Part shown: positions 25,074-33,585 of the stretch, piece by piece
Numbering within the stretch: position 1 is the first letter of the stretch
Layout: each line of letters starts with the position of its first letter
NCBI GenBank assembly: GCA_016791425.1
Contig: JAEUMQ010000001.1
Span: 127,138 to 191,137 of the forward strand
Length of the DNA stretch: 64,000 bases
Direction of reading: 5' to 3'
Origin: Hyphomonadaceae bacterium
Lineage (GTDB): Bacteria > Pseudomonadota > Alphaproteobacteria > Caulobacterales > Aquidulcibacteraceae
The notes under the pieces: generated by a model
Databases searched by the model: none
What the model saw: only the letters and a program-made list of their open reading frames with translations
Told to the model about the DNA's origin: nothing
Made by a program: the position numbers and the translations under genes

Positions 25074-25736
25074 ATGGCTCGGCAACCGGGACCGCCCTAT
25101 TCGGACGGCGGCGGATGGAAGAACTGGGCGATCGGCGCGGTTCTCGCCGTCATCCTCGTCGGCGGCGGCTACGCCGCCTACCGGACGTTCGGCCCGAGCC
25201 ACCAGGAGCGGCCCACATCGGACCTCGCCGCCAACGATCCGTCGGCCTTGTCGCCGTACGATTCCGACCAGCTCCCCGCCCCCGAGATCGCGCCCGAGCC
25301 TGAGGCGCCGCCGCCGCAAACGATGAAGCGCCCCAAGGTCGTGCCTGCGCCCGAGCCGATCGAGGCGGTCGTCGGCATCGCGCCCGAGGAGGAGCCTCCG
25401 ACGACCGATGAGATCGTGGTCGCCGGCGCCCGCCGGCCGATCTGGGCCCAGACCCCGAGCCGGCGGCGCCTCTCCACCATCTATCCCGAGCGCGAGCTGC
25501 AGGACGGCCGCGAAGGCGAGGCCCAGCTCACCTGCACCGTGCTTCCGGACGGCGCGCTCGATTGCACGCGCGTGTCGGAGACCTCCATCGGCTTCGGGCG
25601 CGCCGCGCTGCGGCTGTCGCGCATGTACAAGCATGCGCCGGAGCGCTGGGACGGCGCCGCCGCGGCCGGCTCCACGCTCAATCTGCGCGTCGTCTTCCGC
25701 ATGTCGGAGGACAGCCGCCGCCGTCGCCGCGGCTGA
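25074..25736 (+). CDS. TonB-like protein
   Basis: 220 residues. A short cytoplasmic N-terminus is followed by one membrane helix (NWAIGAVLAVILVGGGYAAYRTF), then a Pro/Glu-rich periplasmic stretch (PAPEIAPEPEAPPPQTMKRP). The C-terminal domain has the TonB-type beta pattern (RRRLSTIYPERELQDGREGEAQLTCTVLPDGALDCTRVSETS, then FGRAALRLSRMYKHAP). A GGAGAGG site precedes the start. No exbB/exbD gene is nearby, so the partner and receptor are unknown. Confidence 0.78.
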   Translation: MARQPGPPYSDGGGWKNWAIGAVLAVILVGGGYAAYRTFGPSHQERPTSDLAANDPSALSPYDSDQLPAPEIAPEPEAPPPQTMKRPKVVPAPEPIEAVVGIAPEEEPPTTDEIVVAGARRPIWAQTPSRRRLSTIYPERELQDGREGEAQLTCTVLPDGALDCTRVSETSIGFGRAALRLSRMYKHAPERWDGAAAAGSTLNLRVVFRMSEDSRRRRRG

Positions 25737-25753
25737 GGCCGCGGAGCGACGCG

Positions 25754-26206
25754 TCAGTTCAGGGCGAGCAGGGACGCGTTGAGCATCGACGCGAACGCCA
25801 CCCAGCCGGCGTAGGGCGCGAAGAGCCGCGCCGCGACGCGATCGCGCCGCCAGACCGCGACGATGAAGGCGATGACGGTCGCCAGCAGCGCCAGCACGAT
25901 GACCAGCGCCGCGCCGATCGCATGCGCCGCGAAGAAGACCGGCGACCACAGGAAGTTGAGCGCAAGCTGCGCCCACCAGAGCTGCATGGCGAGGCTCGAC
26001 CTGTCGCGCCTCCAGACCCGCCAGCCGGCGATGGCGATGAGCACATAGAGCGCGGTCCAGACCGGCGCGAACAGCCAGTTCGGCGGATTGAACGGCGGCT
26101 TCTCCAGGCCCGCGTACCAGGCGCCGGGCGCCGTGCTGATCCCGATGATGAGGCCCCCGCCGACGACGAGGGCGAGGAAGAGGACGAGCGAAAACGGGTT
26201 CTTCAT
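25754..26206 (-). CDS. tspO: TspO/MBR family protein
   Basis: 150-residue membrane protein with five hydrophobic segments and the Trp/Pro pattern of the translocator family: GAWYAGLEKPPFNPPNWLFAPVWTALYVLIAIAGWRVWRR and LWWAQLALNFLWSPVFF. TspO proteins bind porphyrins and, in Rhodobacter, tune photosynthesis genes. They are common in alphaproteobacteria without photosynthesis, where the role is unclear. It converges on the TonB-like gene with an 17-base gap. Confidence 0.95.
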   Translation of the reverse strand: MKNPFSLVLFLALVVGGGLIIGISTAPGAWYAGLEKPPFNPPNWLFAPVWTALYVLIAIAGWRVWRRDRSSLAMQLWWAQLALNFLWSPVFFAAHAIGAALVIVLALLATVIAFIVAVWRRDRVAARLFAPYAGWVAFASMLNASLLALN

Positions 26207-26255
26207 ATCTGCGCGATGCCGCCCACACGAATGCCTTTCACGGATATGGGTTCCC

Positions 26256-27089
26256 TCAAGCCTGCGAAGAGGAAACCCGCCAGCCGGCCGCGCCGGCGGC
26301 GAGCTTCTGCGCCAGCGGCGGCAGCGCCTCGCGCAACGCGGCCTCGAGGCCGAACGGCGGATTGATCAGCAGAAGGCTGGAGCCGACGAGCCTTCCCTCC
26401 GGCTGCGGCGTGTCGATCCAGAGGTCCGCGCGCAATGTCTCGCGCGCACCTTGCGTCCGCGCCTCGGCGTCGGCGGCGCCGAGCGCGGAGGCGCTCTTGA
26501 GCGGCCGCCACCAGAGATAGACGCCATGCCCGAAGCGCTTGAGCGCCGGCCCGAGCGCGCGCGCCGCAACCTCCAGCTCGTCCGGCTGTTCGTAGGGCGG
26601 ATCGATAAGCACGAGCCCGCGCTTCTCGCGCGGCGGCAGCAAAGCCGGCAGCGCCTCCCATGCATCGCGCATGTGAAGGCGCACATGGTCGAACCCCGCG
26701 AGGCTTTCGCGCAGCAGCGCGGCCTCTTCCGGATGCTTCTCCACGGCGATCAGCGTGTCATGCGCGCGCAGGGCCCGCGCCGCGAGCGCGGGCGAACCGG
26801 GATAGACGCCGAGCGTCCCGTCCGGATTGAACGCACGCACGGCCTCCAGATAGGACGCGACGAGCGGCGGCGCCGCGTTCCAGTCCCAGATCCTGCCGAT
26901 CCCGCCTTGCCATTCGGGGCTGCGCTGCGCTTGCGGGCCGGAAAGGTCGTAGAGCCCCGCGCCTGCGTGCGTGTCGAGCACCGCGAACGGCGTCTTTTTC
27001 AGCTTGAGGCGTTCGATGCAATAGAGCAGCGCCGCGTGCTTCAGCACGTCACCGTGATTGCCGACATGAAACCCGTGGCGGTAGTTCAC
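26256..27089 (-). CDS. rlmJ: 23S rRNA (adenine2030-N6)-methyltransferase RlmJ
   Basis: RlmJ methylates A2030 of 23S rRNA using SAM. The 277-residue product begins VNYRHGFHVGNHGDVLKHAALLYCIERL, closely matching the family start MNYRHAFHAGNFADVLKH, so I take the GTG at 27089 as start; the 23 residues coded upstream are a shadow. The catalytic block is LVLIDPPYEQPDEL (DPPY) and the SAM region is VLDTHAGAGLYDL. It starts only 10 bases after the DUF2235 stop, so the two genes are likely co-transcribed. Confidence 0.93.
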   Translation of the reverse strand: MNYRHGFHVGNHGDVLKHAALLYCIERLKLKKTPFAVLDTHAGAGLYDLSGPQAQRSPEWQGGIGRIWDWNAAPPLVASYLEAVRAFNPDGTLGVYPGSPALAARALRAHDTLIAVEKHPEEAALLRESLAGFDHVRLHMRDAWEALPALLPPREKRGLVLIDPPYEQPDELEVAARALGPALKRFGHGVYLWWRPLKSASALGAADAEARTQGARETLRADLWIDTPQPEGRLVGSSLLLINPPFGLEAALREALPPLAQKLAAGAAGWRVSSSQA

Positions 27090-27099
27090 GGCGCCCGCG

Positions 27100-28329
27100 T
27101 CAGAAGATGCCGAGGAACTTCTTGCGCTTCGGCGGCTTGAGGAAGGCGACCAGCGCATCCGTGAGCGTGACCGCGACCGCCCGCTGCGCGAGCGCGCCGT
27201 AGAACGGCTTCAGCGGCTTCGGGCGATAATGCACGCGCGACGTCGCCGAGCGCGCCGCCACCGAGGTGTCGAGGTACATGTCCGACTCTTCCAGCGTCGC
27301 GTCGCGGTCGAGCGCCGCGATCCGCCGCGTCGTGAGGAAGATGCGGTCCGTCCAGGGCAGCTTGTGCAGCGGATAGGTGCAGTCCGCGATCCCGATCGTT
27401 TCGCTGAGCGGCGATTCCGAGGTGCGGTCCATCACCAGGCCCGCCGCCTCCGCGCCTTCCACGATCCACCGCAGCGAGAAGGACGAAAGCGGCGAGTTCA
27501 CTCCGCCCCCGACATCGCCGTGCCCGCCCGCGAACCAGCGCTGCTGATAGGGCGAGCCGCGGTTCTCCGCCGCGGCCTTGGAGTTGAGCTCGGCGATGTT
27601 CTCCCAGAGCGTCGGGGGGAAGAGGACGCGCCGTTCGTCGATCGCGCAGGCGTGGCGCGCAGCGAGCACCTGACTGCTGAGCTTGAGGTCGTGGAAGCTG
27701 AAGCGGCGGTTGACCCAATCGGAAAGCGGCCCGAGCGCGGACGGCAGCCCGCGCGAGCCGACCGTGTCGAAGACGCCGAGATACGTGATGGTCGGACGAT
27801 GGTCGGCATGGATGCGCTTGCCCTGCGCGTCATAGACGCGCTTGCCGAAATCGTAGCGGAACCGGACGAGCTCGGGATCGTCGGCGGCGATGTTCTTGTT
27901 GCGGTAGAAGTCGAAGACTTCCTGCGCCTTCTCCGCATAGCGGCGCGAGACGATGCCGCATTTGCCGATCATCGCGGCGAGCGAGCGGGCCGAGAAGGCC
28001 CCGCGCGAATAGCCGAAGATGTAGATCTCATCCCCGGCCTCGTAATTGTAGGCGATGCGCAGGTACGAATTGAGGATGCCGTCTTCCAGGCCCCGCCCGA
28101 AGAGGCCGCCCGCGACATCGCCCCCGGCCCCGAGCGTGCCGCGGTTCTTGAGCGCGTTGAGCATCGAGCCGACGCCCGGCTCGTAGATCAGGATCTGCGG
28201 GATGGGCGGCTGACCGTCCTTGGCCGGGGCGCGGTGCGCCACGCTGCGCGCGATGATCCCGATATTGGTCGAGCCGTCATTGCGCAGATTTTGCCAGGTC
28301 CCGTCCATGCACACGACGAAACGCTTCAT
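27100..28329 (-). CDS. DUF2235 alpha/beta-hydrolase-like protein
   Basis: 409 residues of the DUF2235 family. The start KRFVVCMDGTWQNLRNDGSTNIGIIAR is diagnostic, as is the nucleophile elbow IYIFGYSRGAFSARSLAAMIG (GxSxG). GVFDTVGSRGLPSALG is the conserved strand with an Asp, and FAGGHGDVGGGVNSPLSSFSLRW holds the C-terminal His block. Some relatives are type VI secretion phospholipase effectors, others are housekeeping enzymes of unknown substrate. No secretion or immunity genes are beside it, so a cytoplasmic hydrolase is more likely here. Confidence 0.92.
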   Translation of the reverse strand: MKRFVVCMDGTWQNLRNDGSTNIGIIARSVAHRAPAKDGQPPIPQILIYEPGVGSMLNALKNRGTLGAGGDVAGGLFGRGLEDGILNSYLRIAYNYEAGDEIYIFGYSRGAFSARSLAAMIGKCGIVSRRYAEKAQEVFDFYRNKNIAADDPELVRFRYDFGKRVYDAQGKRIHADHRPTITYLGVFDTVGSRGLPSALGPLSDWVNRRFSFHDLKLSSQVLAARHACAIDERRVLFPPTLWENIAELNSKAAAENRGSPYQQRWFAGGHGDVGGGVNSPLSSFSLRWIVEGAEAAGLVMDRTSESPLSETIGIADCTYPLHKLPWTDRIFLTTRRIAALDRDATLEESDMYLDTSVAARSATSRVHYRPKPLKPFYGALAQRAVAVTLTDALVAFLKPPKRKKFLGIF

Positions 28330-28530
28330 CCCTCACCCCTTCGCACCCGTTCTGGAGCGATCAAAACCGCTGAAACGGCGCCTCACGCGGCTTTCATCCG
28401 AAAACCGCCCCTTTCGGGAAGCTGCCGCCCTGGACTGTAGCGCGGGCTTCCGAAAAGATTAAGAGAGGAAGCTAAGCCAAGGATGGGCGCGCCGAAGAGA
28501 CCCCGGTAACGGGCGGGCCAGGAGTTTGCG

Positions 28531-29607
28531 ATGTCGGCGATGGACGGCCTGGAAGAGAGCGCGCCCCCGAAAACCCGCTCGAGCCTCGTCTATCCGCTGG
28601 GCGAGCCTCCCGCGGCCGGCGAGACCCGCGAGATCGCCCCTGGCGTGCTCTGGACGCGGATGCCGCTGCCCTTCGCGCTGGAATGGATCAATGTCTGGCT
28701 GCTGGAGGAGGCCGACGGCTGGACGCTTGTGGACACCGGCCTCGGGATGGAGGTCTCGCGCGAGCATTGGCGCACGATCTTCGCCAGCGCGGCCTGCAAG
28801 GGCAAGCCCGTGCTGCGCGTGATCTGCACGCACATGCATCCCGATCATGTCGGGCTGGCCGGCTGGATCACCCGCAAGTTCGAATGCCGGCTGTGGATGT
28901 CGCGGCTGGAATATTTCGCCTGCCGCATGCTGACGGCGGACACCGGCCGCGAGGCGCCCGCCGACGGCGTGAGCTTCTATCGCGCCGCGGGCTGGGATGA
29001 GGATGCGCTCGATTCCTATCGCGTGCGCTTCGGCGGCTTCGGCAAGGTGGTGTCGCGCCTGCCCGACGGCTTCCATCGCCTGAGCGACGGCGACAGGATC
29101 GACATCGGCGGGCGCAGCTGGCGCGTGCTCGTCGGCAACGGCCATTCCCCGGAACACGCCTGCCTCGTCTGCGACGAGCTTGGGCTTTTCATCTCCGGCG
29201 ATCAGCTCTTGCCGCGCATCTCTTCGAACGTGTCGGTGTTCCCGACCGAACCGGACGCCGATCCGCTGACCGACTGGCTCTCCTCGTGCGCGAAGCTGAA
29301 GGCGAGCGTGCCGGCCGACATCCTGGTGCTGCCCTCGCACAACGAGCCGTTCATCGGCGCGCACGGGCGCCTGCAGGACCTGATCGACGGGCACGAACGC
29401 ACGCTCGCGCGCGTCGAGGCGCGTCTGGCGACCGAGCCGCGCCGCGCGGTCGATCTTTTCGGCGCGATCTTCGCGCGCAAGATCGGCGGCGACCTCATCG
29501 GCATGGCCACCGGCGAAACGATCGCGCACTTGAACTGCCTCATCGCGCGCGGCCGCGCCAAGCGGACCATCACGCCGGAAGGGATCGCGCTCTATGAGCC
29601 AGCCTAA
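28531..29607 (+). CDS. MBL-fold metallohydrolase
   Basis: 358 residues. Metal ligands are in VICTHMHPDHVGLAGWI (HxHxDH), NGHSPEHACLV and the bridging Asp in FISGDQLLPRISSNVSVFP; the late His is in VLPSHNEPFIGAH. A C-terminal helical extension (DLIDGHERTLARVEARLATEPRRAVDLF) is of the kind found in LACTB2-like hydrolases with a winged C-terminal domain. Substrates in this group range from thioesters to RNA and are not predictable. It opens a plus-strand five-gene cluster to 31186. Confidence 0.88.
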   Translation: MSAMDGLEESAPPKTRSSLVYPLGEPPAAGETREIAPGVLWTRMPLPFALEWINVWLLEEADGWTLVDTGLGMEVSREHWRTIFASAACKGKPVLRVICTHMHPDHVGLAGWITRKFECRLWMSRLEYFACRMLTADTGREAPADGVSFYRAAGWDEDALDSYRVRFGGFGKVVSRLPDGFHRLSDGDRIDIGGRSWRVLVGNGHSPEHACLVCDELGLFISGDQLLPRISSNVSVFPTEPDADPLTDWLSSCAKLKASVPADILVLPSHNEPFIGAHGRLQDLIDGHERTLARVEARLATEPRRAVDLFGAIFARKIGGDLIGMATGETIAHLNCLIARGRAKRTITPEGIALYEPA

Positions 29608-29938
29608 CGCGCCCGATCCCGCCGATGCGCCGAACCCGGCGAAAATCCCCAATCCCGAACGCCGCTCGGACGCGGCGCTGCTGTGCCTCTGCATTGGGCT
29701 GGGCCTGCTGGGGCTGGCATGGTTCCTCGGCGTCGGCGGCGTGCTCGCGACCGCGTTTTCCGGCGGCTCGCCGGCGGGGATCGCCGGCGGCGTCGGCGCT
29801 TTCATCGGATTGATCCTGGCGGCGGTCTGCGGCGCGCTCCTGGCGCTCGTCGGCGCGGTGTGGCTGTTCGTGCGCGTGATCGCCGATCAGCGCGAAGACC
29901 ATTCCAAAGAGCGCTACAGCCGCGAAGTTGAAAGGTAG
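29594..29938 (+). CDS. Small membrane protein
   Basis: 114 residues with a Pro/Asn/Ala-rich N-terminus and two hydrophobic segments (AALLCLCIGLGLLGLAWFLGVGGVLATAF and GIAGGVGAFIGLILAAVCGALLALVGAVWLFVRVI), then a charged tail. It overlaps the end of the MBL gene by 14 bases and is six bases from the next gene, so it is part of the cluster. No family recognised; the Gly/Ala-rich helices suggest a small inner-membrane protein. Confidence 0.75.
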   Translation: MSQPNAPDPADAPNPAKIPNPERRSDAALLCLCIGLGLLGLAWFLGVGGVLATAFSGGSPAGIAGGVGAFIGLILAAVCGALLALVGAVWLFVRVIADQREDHSKERYSREVER

Positions 29939-29944
29939 AAGAGC

Positions 29945-30262
29945 ATGATCCTGGCAACGACGTTCGACGTTCCCGGACGCACCATCGCGCAGAATCTGGG
30001 CGTGGCGCGCGGCAACGTGGTGCGCTCGCGCTTCATCGGCCGCGACATCGTCGCGGGCTTCCGGATGATCATCGGCGGCGAGGTCCACGAATACACCAAG
30101 CTGCTGGCCGAGAGCCGCGAGCAGGCGCTCGACCGCATGGTGGAGAATGCGCGAGGCCTGGGCGCCGATGCGGTGATCGGCCTCAGGTTCGAGACGACCG
30201 ACGCGGCCGGGGGCCAGGCCACCGAAGTGCTCGCCTACGGCACCGCCGTGAAGCTCGGCTGA
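29945..30262 (+). CDS. YbjQ/UPF0145 (DUF74) heavy-metal-binding-domain protein
   Basis: 105 residues matching the YbjQ family: MILATTFDVPGRTIAQNLGVARGNVVRSRFIGRDIVAGFRMIIGGEVHEYTKLLAESREQALDRMVENARGLGADAVIGLRFET. These proteins form pentameric rings and are annotated as putative heavy-metal binding, with no settled function. The start is a clear ATG six bases after the membrane-protein stop. It probably works with its membrane neighbour; that is inferred from the operon. Confidence 0.93.
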   Translation: MILATTFDVPGRTIAQNLGVARGNVVRSRFIGRDIVAGFRMIIGGEVHEYTKLLAESREQALDRMVENARGLGADAVIGLRFETTDAAGGQATEVLAYGTAVKLG

Positions 30263-30287
30263 AGACGCGCAACCAAGGGAGAAGCGC

Positions 30288-30716
30288 ATGGCTGCGCCCG
30301 GCGAACGTCTGGAAGACTATAAGCCGCCCGCAAAGCTGAAGCTCTCGGCGCTTTGGGCGTCGCTGATGTTTCTCTACATCTATGGCGACTATTTCTACAT
30401 GTACGCGCCGGGCAAGCTGGAGGCGATGGCGAGAGGCGATCTCGGCATCGGCCAGGCCACCGACGCGCTGCTGATCGGCGTCACGACCATGATGGCGATC
30501 CCGAGCCTGATGATCTTCCTCTCGCTGGCGCTGCCGCCGACGCTCAATCGCTGGCTCAACGTGTTGCTGGGGCTCGCATACGCGGCGATTGTGGGCCTCA
30601 CGATGGTGAACGCGGAAGCCTTCTATCTCTATCTCGGCGCTCTCGACATCCTGGTCACCCTCACCATCGCGTGGATCGCGCTGAGATGGCCGCGCACGCA
30701 AGCCGCGCCGCAATGA
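30288..30716 (+). CDS. DUF6326-like membrane protein
   Basis: 142 residues with four hydrophobic helices: KLSALWASLMFLYIYGDYFYMYAPGKLEAM is typical of the DUF6326 group, then TDALLIGVTTMMAIPSLMIFLSLALP, WLNVLLGLAYAAIVGLTMV and FYLYLGALDILVTLTIAWIAL. The family has no known role. It is 25 bases after the YbjQ gene and its stop overlaps an in-frame ATG of the next gene (ATGA at 30713). Confidence 0.82.
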   Translation: MAAPGERLEDYKPPAKLKLSALWASLMFLYIYGDYFYMYAPGKLEAMARGDLGIGQATDALLIGVTTMMAIPSLMIFLSLALPPTLNRWLNVLLGLAYAAIVGLTMVNAEAFYLYLGALDILVTLTIAWIALRWPRTQAAPQ

Positions 30717-30739
30717 TCCGGCGCGCCGGCGAATCCACG

Positions 30740-31186
30740 ATGCGCTCCATCCTGCTCTCGGCCGCTGCATTCCTCGCGTCGATCGCGCCGGCCGCGGCGG
30801 ACAAGGCCGCCGATCCGCGCGCGGAAGTGCTCGCCGTGGACGCCGCGCGCGTCGCGGCTTTGCTGGAGGGCGACGTCGCGACGCTCGAACGGCTCACCGG
30901 CGACGAGCTGGTGCACGTCGCCAGCAATGGTCGCGTGCAGACCAAGGCCGAGTTCATCGCCGGCCAGCGCTCGCGCGCGCGCCGCTTCGCGACCTGGGCC
31001 ATCGACGAGAACAATGTCCGCATCTATGGCGACGTCGCAATCGTCACCGGCCGCTATCGCAATGCGTTCGCCTCGGACGGCGGCGCCGAACCGGAGAAGC
31101 ACGCGCGTCACATCCGCGTCTATGTGCGGCGCGGCGGGACCTGGGTGAACGTCGCCCACCAGGCGACCGAGATCGCCGCTCCTTGA
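30740..31186 (+). CDS. Secreted NTF2-like (DUF4440-type) protein
   Basis: 148 residues from the ATG at 30740: MRSILLSAAAFLASIAPAAADK is a Sec signal peptide. The mature part (PRAEVLAVDAARVAALLEGDVATLERLTGDELVHVASNGRVQTKAEFIA, then DENNVRIYGDVAIVTGRYRN and VRRGGTWVNVAHQATEI) is a DUF4440-like cone fold. An ATG at 30713 overlapping the preceding stop would add nine residues and cannot be excluded. Last gene of the plus-strand cluster; function unknown. Confidence 0.85.
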   Translation: MRSILLSAAAFLASIAPAAADKAADPRAEVLAVDAARVAALLEGDVATLERLTGDELVHVASNGRVQTKAEFIAGQRSRARRFATWAIDENNVRIYGDVAIVTGRYRNAFASDGGAEPEKHARHIRVYVRRGGTWVNVAHQATEIAAP

Positions 31187-31196
31187 AGCGCGAGCC

Positions 31197-32735
31197 TCAG
31201 CGCCCCGCGCCGGCGCCCGCGCCGCGCAGCTGCGCGAAATAGCCGTCGAGGAACGTCAAGGCGTCCTTGCGCGACAAGGGCTCCGCGCGCGCGTCATCGG
31301 CGAACTGCATGATCCGCGGATCGTCCGCGGCCAGCACGGGCCAGGGCGGCAGGCCTTCGCCGTTGGGATCGCCGGTCTTGGCGAAATTGGTCCAGTAATC
31401 GGCCATCAGGTCGGCGATGCGCTCGTCGGCGGCGTCCGCGCCCGGATACTGCGCCGCGAGATTGTCGAACACATAGGCCTTTTCCGCGCCGTGCACGGGT
31501 CCGCTGCGCGCGGCGTTCTCCGGCGCCGGCGGCGCATGCGAGAACATGTAGAGATACGCTTTCATTCCCGTGCCGGCGCTGTTCAGCGACGCCCATTTCC
31601 ACATGCGCCAGAGATTGGTGTCGTTGGCCGCGGCGGGATCGGCTGTCGAGGTGTAGAATTGCCCGAAGCGTCGCGCGTCGGCGCCCCGCGGCGCCGGCCA
31701 ATTGACCGTAAAGGTCGTCTCTTCCTTCGCGTTCACGCCGGTGAGCGTGGGCATGCGGTTCTGCCTGCCCGCCTCGAACGTCGCCTGCACGGTGTCCGGC
31801 AGCAGATAGCCGTCCCGCTCCACCGGGCGGAACATCGCGCGCTGTTCAAAGAACCGCGCCGCCGGCAGCGCGCGCAACGCCGCCAGCGAGTCGGCGCCGA
31901 GCGATCGCGCATAGCCGACCCCTTCCGCCTCCGCGCTGCGGAAATCGCGCCCCATGTCGCGCGCGCCCGCATTCATCATCGCGCCGCTCTCCCCGATCGC
32001 GCGATGGAAGAGCCCGGCCGCGAGCGGCGAAGCCTGCAGCGCCTGCACCGAGAACGCGCCCGCCGATTGGCCGAACAGCGTGACATTGGCCGGGTCGCCC
32101 CCGAACGCGGCGATATTGCTCTTCACCCAGCGCAGGGCGGCGAGCTGATCGAGCAGGCCGTAATTTCCCGATGCGTGATAGGGCGCTTCCGCCGTGAGTT
32201 CCGGATGCGCCAGAAAGCCGAGCGGCCCGAGCCGGTAATTGAACGTGACGACGACGACGCCGCGGCGCGCGAGGTTCGCTCCATCATAGACCGGCGCCGA
32301 GCCCGAGCCGGCGGCGAACGCGCCGCCATAGATCCAGACCATGACGGGAAGCTTTGCGTCGGCGCGCTGCGCCTGGGTCCAGACATTGAGGAAAAGGCAG
32401 TCTTCGGACGGTTCGGTGGGACCCGAATAGAGGCGTCCCACGCCCGGCCACGGCGCCTGCATGCAGATCGGGCCGAACTCGCGCGCCTCGCGCACGCCGT
32501 CCCACGCCGCGACCGGTTGCGGCGCACGCCAGCGCAGATCGCCCACCGGCGCCGCCGCGAACGGCACGCCCTTGAAGGCGACGACGCCGTCTTCGGTGCG
32601 CACGCCGCGCAATGAGCCGGCCTCGACCTGCACGCTGTCGCCGAACTGCGCGACCGTCGGAGGGGCAGGCGCCGCCGTCTGGCAGCCCGCAAGCACCAAG
32701 GCCGCGCCAACCGCGCGAATGAATTGAAGCCGCAT
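31197..32735 (-). CDS. Type-B carboxylesterase, exported lipoprotein
   Basis: 512 residues. MRLQFIRAVGAALVLAGCQTAAP is a lipoprotein signal, so the enzyme is periplasmic or surface bound. The carboxylesterase pattern is complete: VVAFKGVPFAAAPVGDLRWRAPQP, EDCLFLNVWTQ, the nucleophile elbow in TLFGQSAGAFSVQAL, an acid in NAKEETTF and the catalytic-type His in GPVHGAEKAYVFDN. Such enzymes hydrolyse simple esters, lactones or xenobiotics. It converges on the NTF2-like gene ten bases away. Confidence 0.93.
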   Translation of the reverse strand: MRLQFIRAVGAALVLAGCQTAAPAPPTVAQFGDSVQVEAGSLRGVRTEDGVVAFKGVPFAAAPVGDLRWRAPQPVAAWDGVREAREFGPICMQAPWPGVGRLYSGPTEPSEDCLFLNVWTQAQRADAKLPVMVWIYGGAFAAGSGSAPVYDGANLARRGVVVVTFNYRLGPLGFLAHPELTAEAPYHASGNYGLLDQLAALRWVKSNIAAFGGDPANVTLFGQSAGAFSVQALQASPLAAGLFHRAIGESGAMMNAGARDMGRDFRSAEAEGVGYARSLGADSLAALRALPAARFFEQRAMFRPVERDGYLLPDTVQATFEAGRQNRMPTLTGVNAKEETTFTVNWPAPRGADARRFGQFYTSTADPAAANDTNLWRMWKWASLNSAGTGMKAYLYMFSHAPPAPENAARSGPVHGAEKAYVFDNLAAQYPGADAADERIADLMADYWTNFAKTGDPNGEGLPPWPVLAADDPRIMQFADDARAEPLSRKDALTFLDGYFAQLRGAGAGAGR

Positions 32736-32784
32736 CTCTCCCCCTCCTCCTTCCGCTGCGGGGAAGGTCAGGGGAGCATTAGCC

Positions 32785-33483
32785 TCAAGAACGCGCGTGC
32801 GCGAGTCGCCACACCGCCATCGCCATCACGCCCGCGGAGAGATCCGGCGAGGCGACGAACGCCGCGAGGAAGATGATGTGGTGCGCAACGAGCAGCATCG
32901 TCGGCGCCGGCGCGATCGTGCCGAGCCGCCAGTCGGCCAGCTTCTGCACGCTCCAATCGAAGAGCGTGAACGCTGCAACGGCGCCCGCCGCGAGCGGAAT
33001 GAAAAGCGGGACGTGCGGCAGATCGAGCGGCAGCCCGAGCAGAAGGTGCGGCGCGGTGTAGGCCGCCGCGGTCAGCGCAACGAGCGGCGTCGTCCACACC
33101 GCAAGCGCCGCCGGTCCGCGCTCCTCCGCGGCGCCGGCCGCCAGCGTCATCGCCCGCGCGCGCCGCGCCGCCCAGCGCGCATCCGCAAGCATGCGCCAGA
33201 TGAGCAGGACGCCCATCGCGCCGTCGAGGCCGAAGAAGCCCCCGACGATCGCCGCCGCCAGCGCCGGACCCGCGATATCGTGCAGGCGCAGCGAAAGCGT
33301 CGCGGGACGGAAAAGCGCGAGCGCCCCAGCCGCAGCGACGCCCAGAACCGCAAGCGGCGGCGCCGCGACGCCGAGCGCCAGCGTCCCCAGAGCCGCGGCG
33401 AGCGCCGTCAGCGCGCGCCATTGCTGCGAGGCCGCAAACGTCGTGGCCACGGCCAAGGATCGGTTTGGCGGATTCGCGATCAT
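32785..33483 (-). CDS. Multi-pass membrane protein, unknown
   Basis: 232 residues with about six or seven hydrophobic segments (ALTALAAALGTLALGVAAPPLAVLGVAAAGALALF, AGPALAAAIVGGFFGLDGAMGVLLIWRML, VWTTPLVALTAAAYTAPHLLL, VPLFIPLAAGAVAAFTLF, TMLLVAHHIIFLAAFV). His pairs (VAHHIIF) are the only notable polar membrane residues. No family recognised; not a transporter type I can name. Start MIANPPNRSLAV at 33483. Confidence 0.7.
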   Translation of the reverse strand: MIANPPNRSLAVATTFAASQQWRALTALAAALGTLALGVAAPPLAVLGVAAAGALALFRPATLSLRLHDIAGPALAAAIVGGFFGLDGAMGVLLIWRMLADARWAARRARAMTLAAGAAEERGPAALAVWTTPLVALTAAAYTAPHLLLGLPLDLPHVPLFIPLAAGAVAAFTLFDWSVQKLADWRLGTIAPAPTMLLVAHHIIFLAAFVASPDLSAGVMAMAVWRLAHARS

Positions 33484-33585
33484 GCCGCCCTTGACTTGGC
33501 TCAGGGCGCGTGAATCACGCGTAAACGCGATTCCACAGCGCGGCGGCCGCGCTGTGGAAAACGCGAGGGACGTCGAAACCCGGGA

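Noticed and set aside
27100-28329. DUF2235 gene as a type VI secretion effector
   Set aside because: No vgrG, PAAR, chaperone or immunity gene is nearby; it is next to rlmJ.
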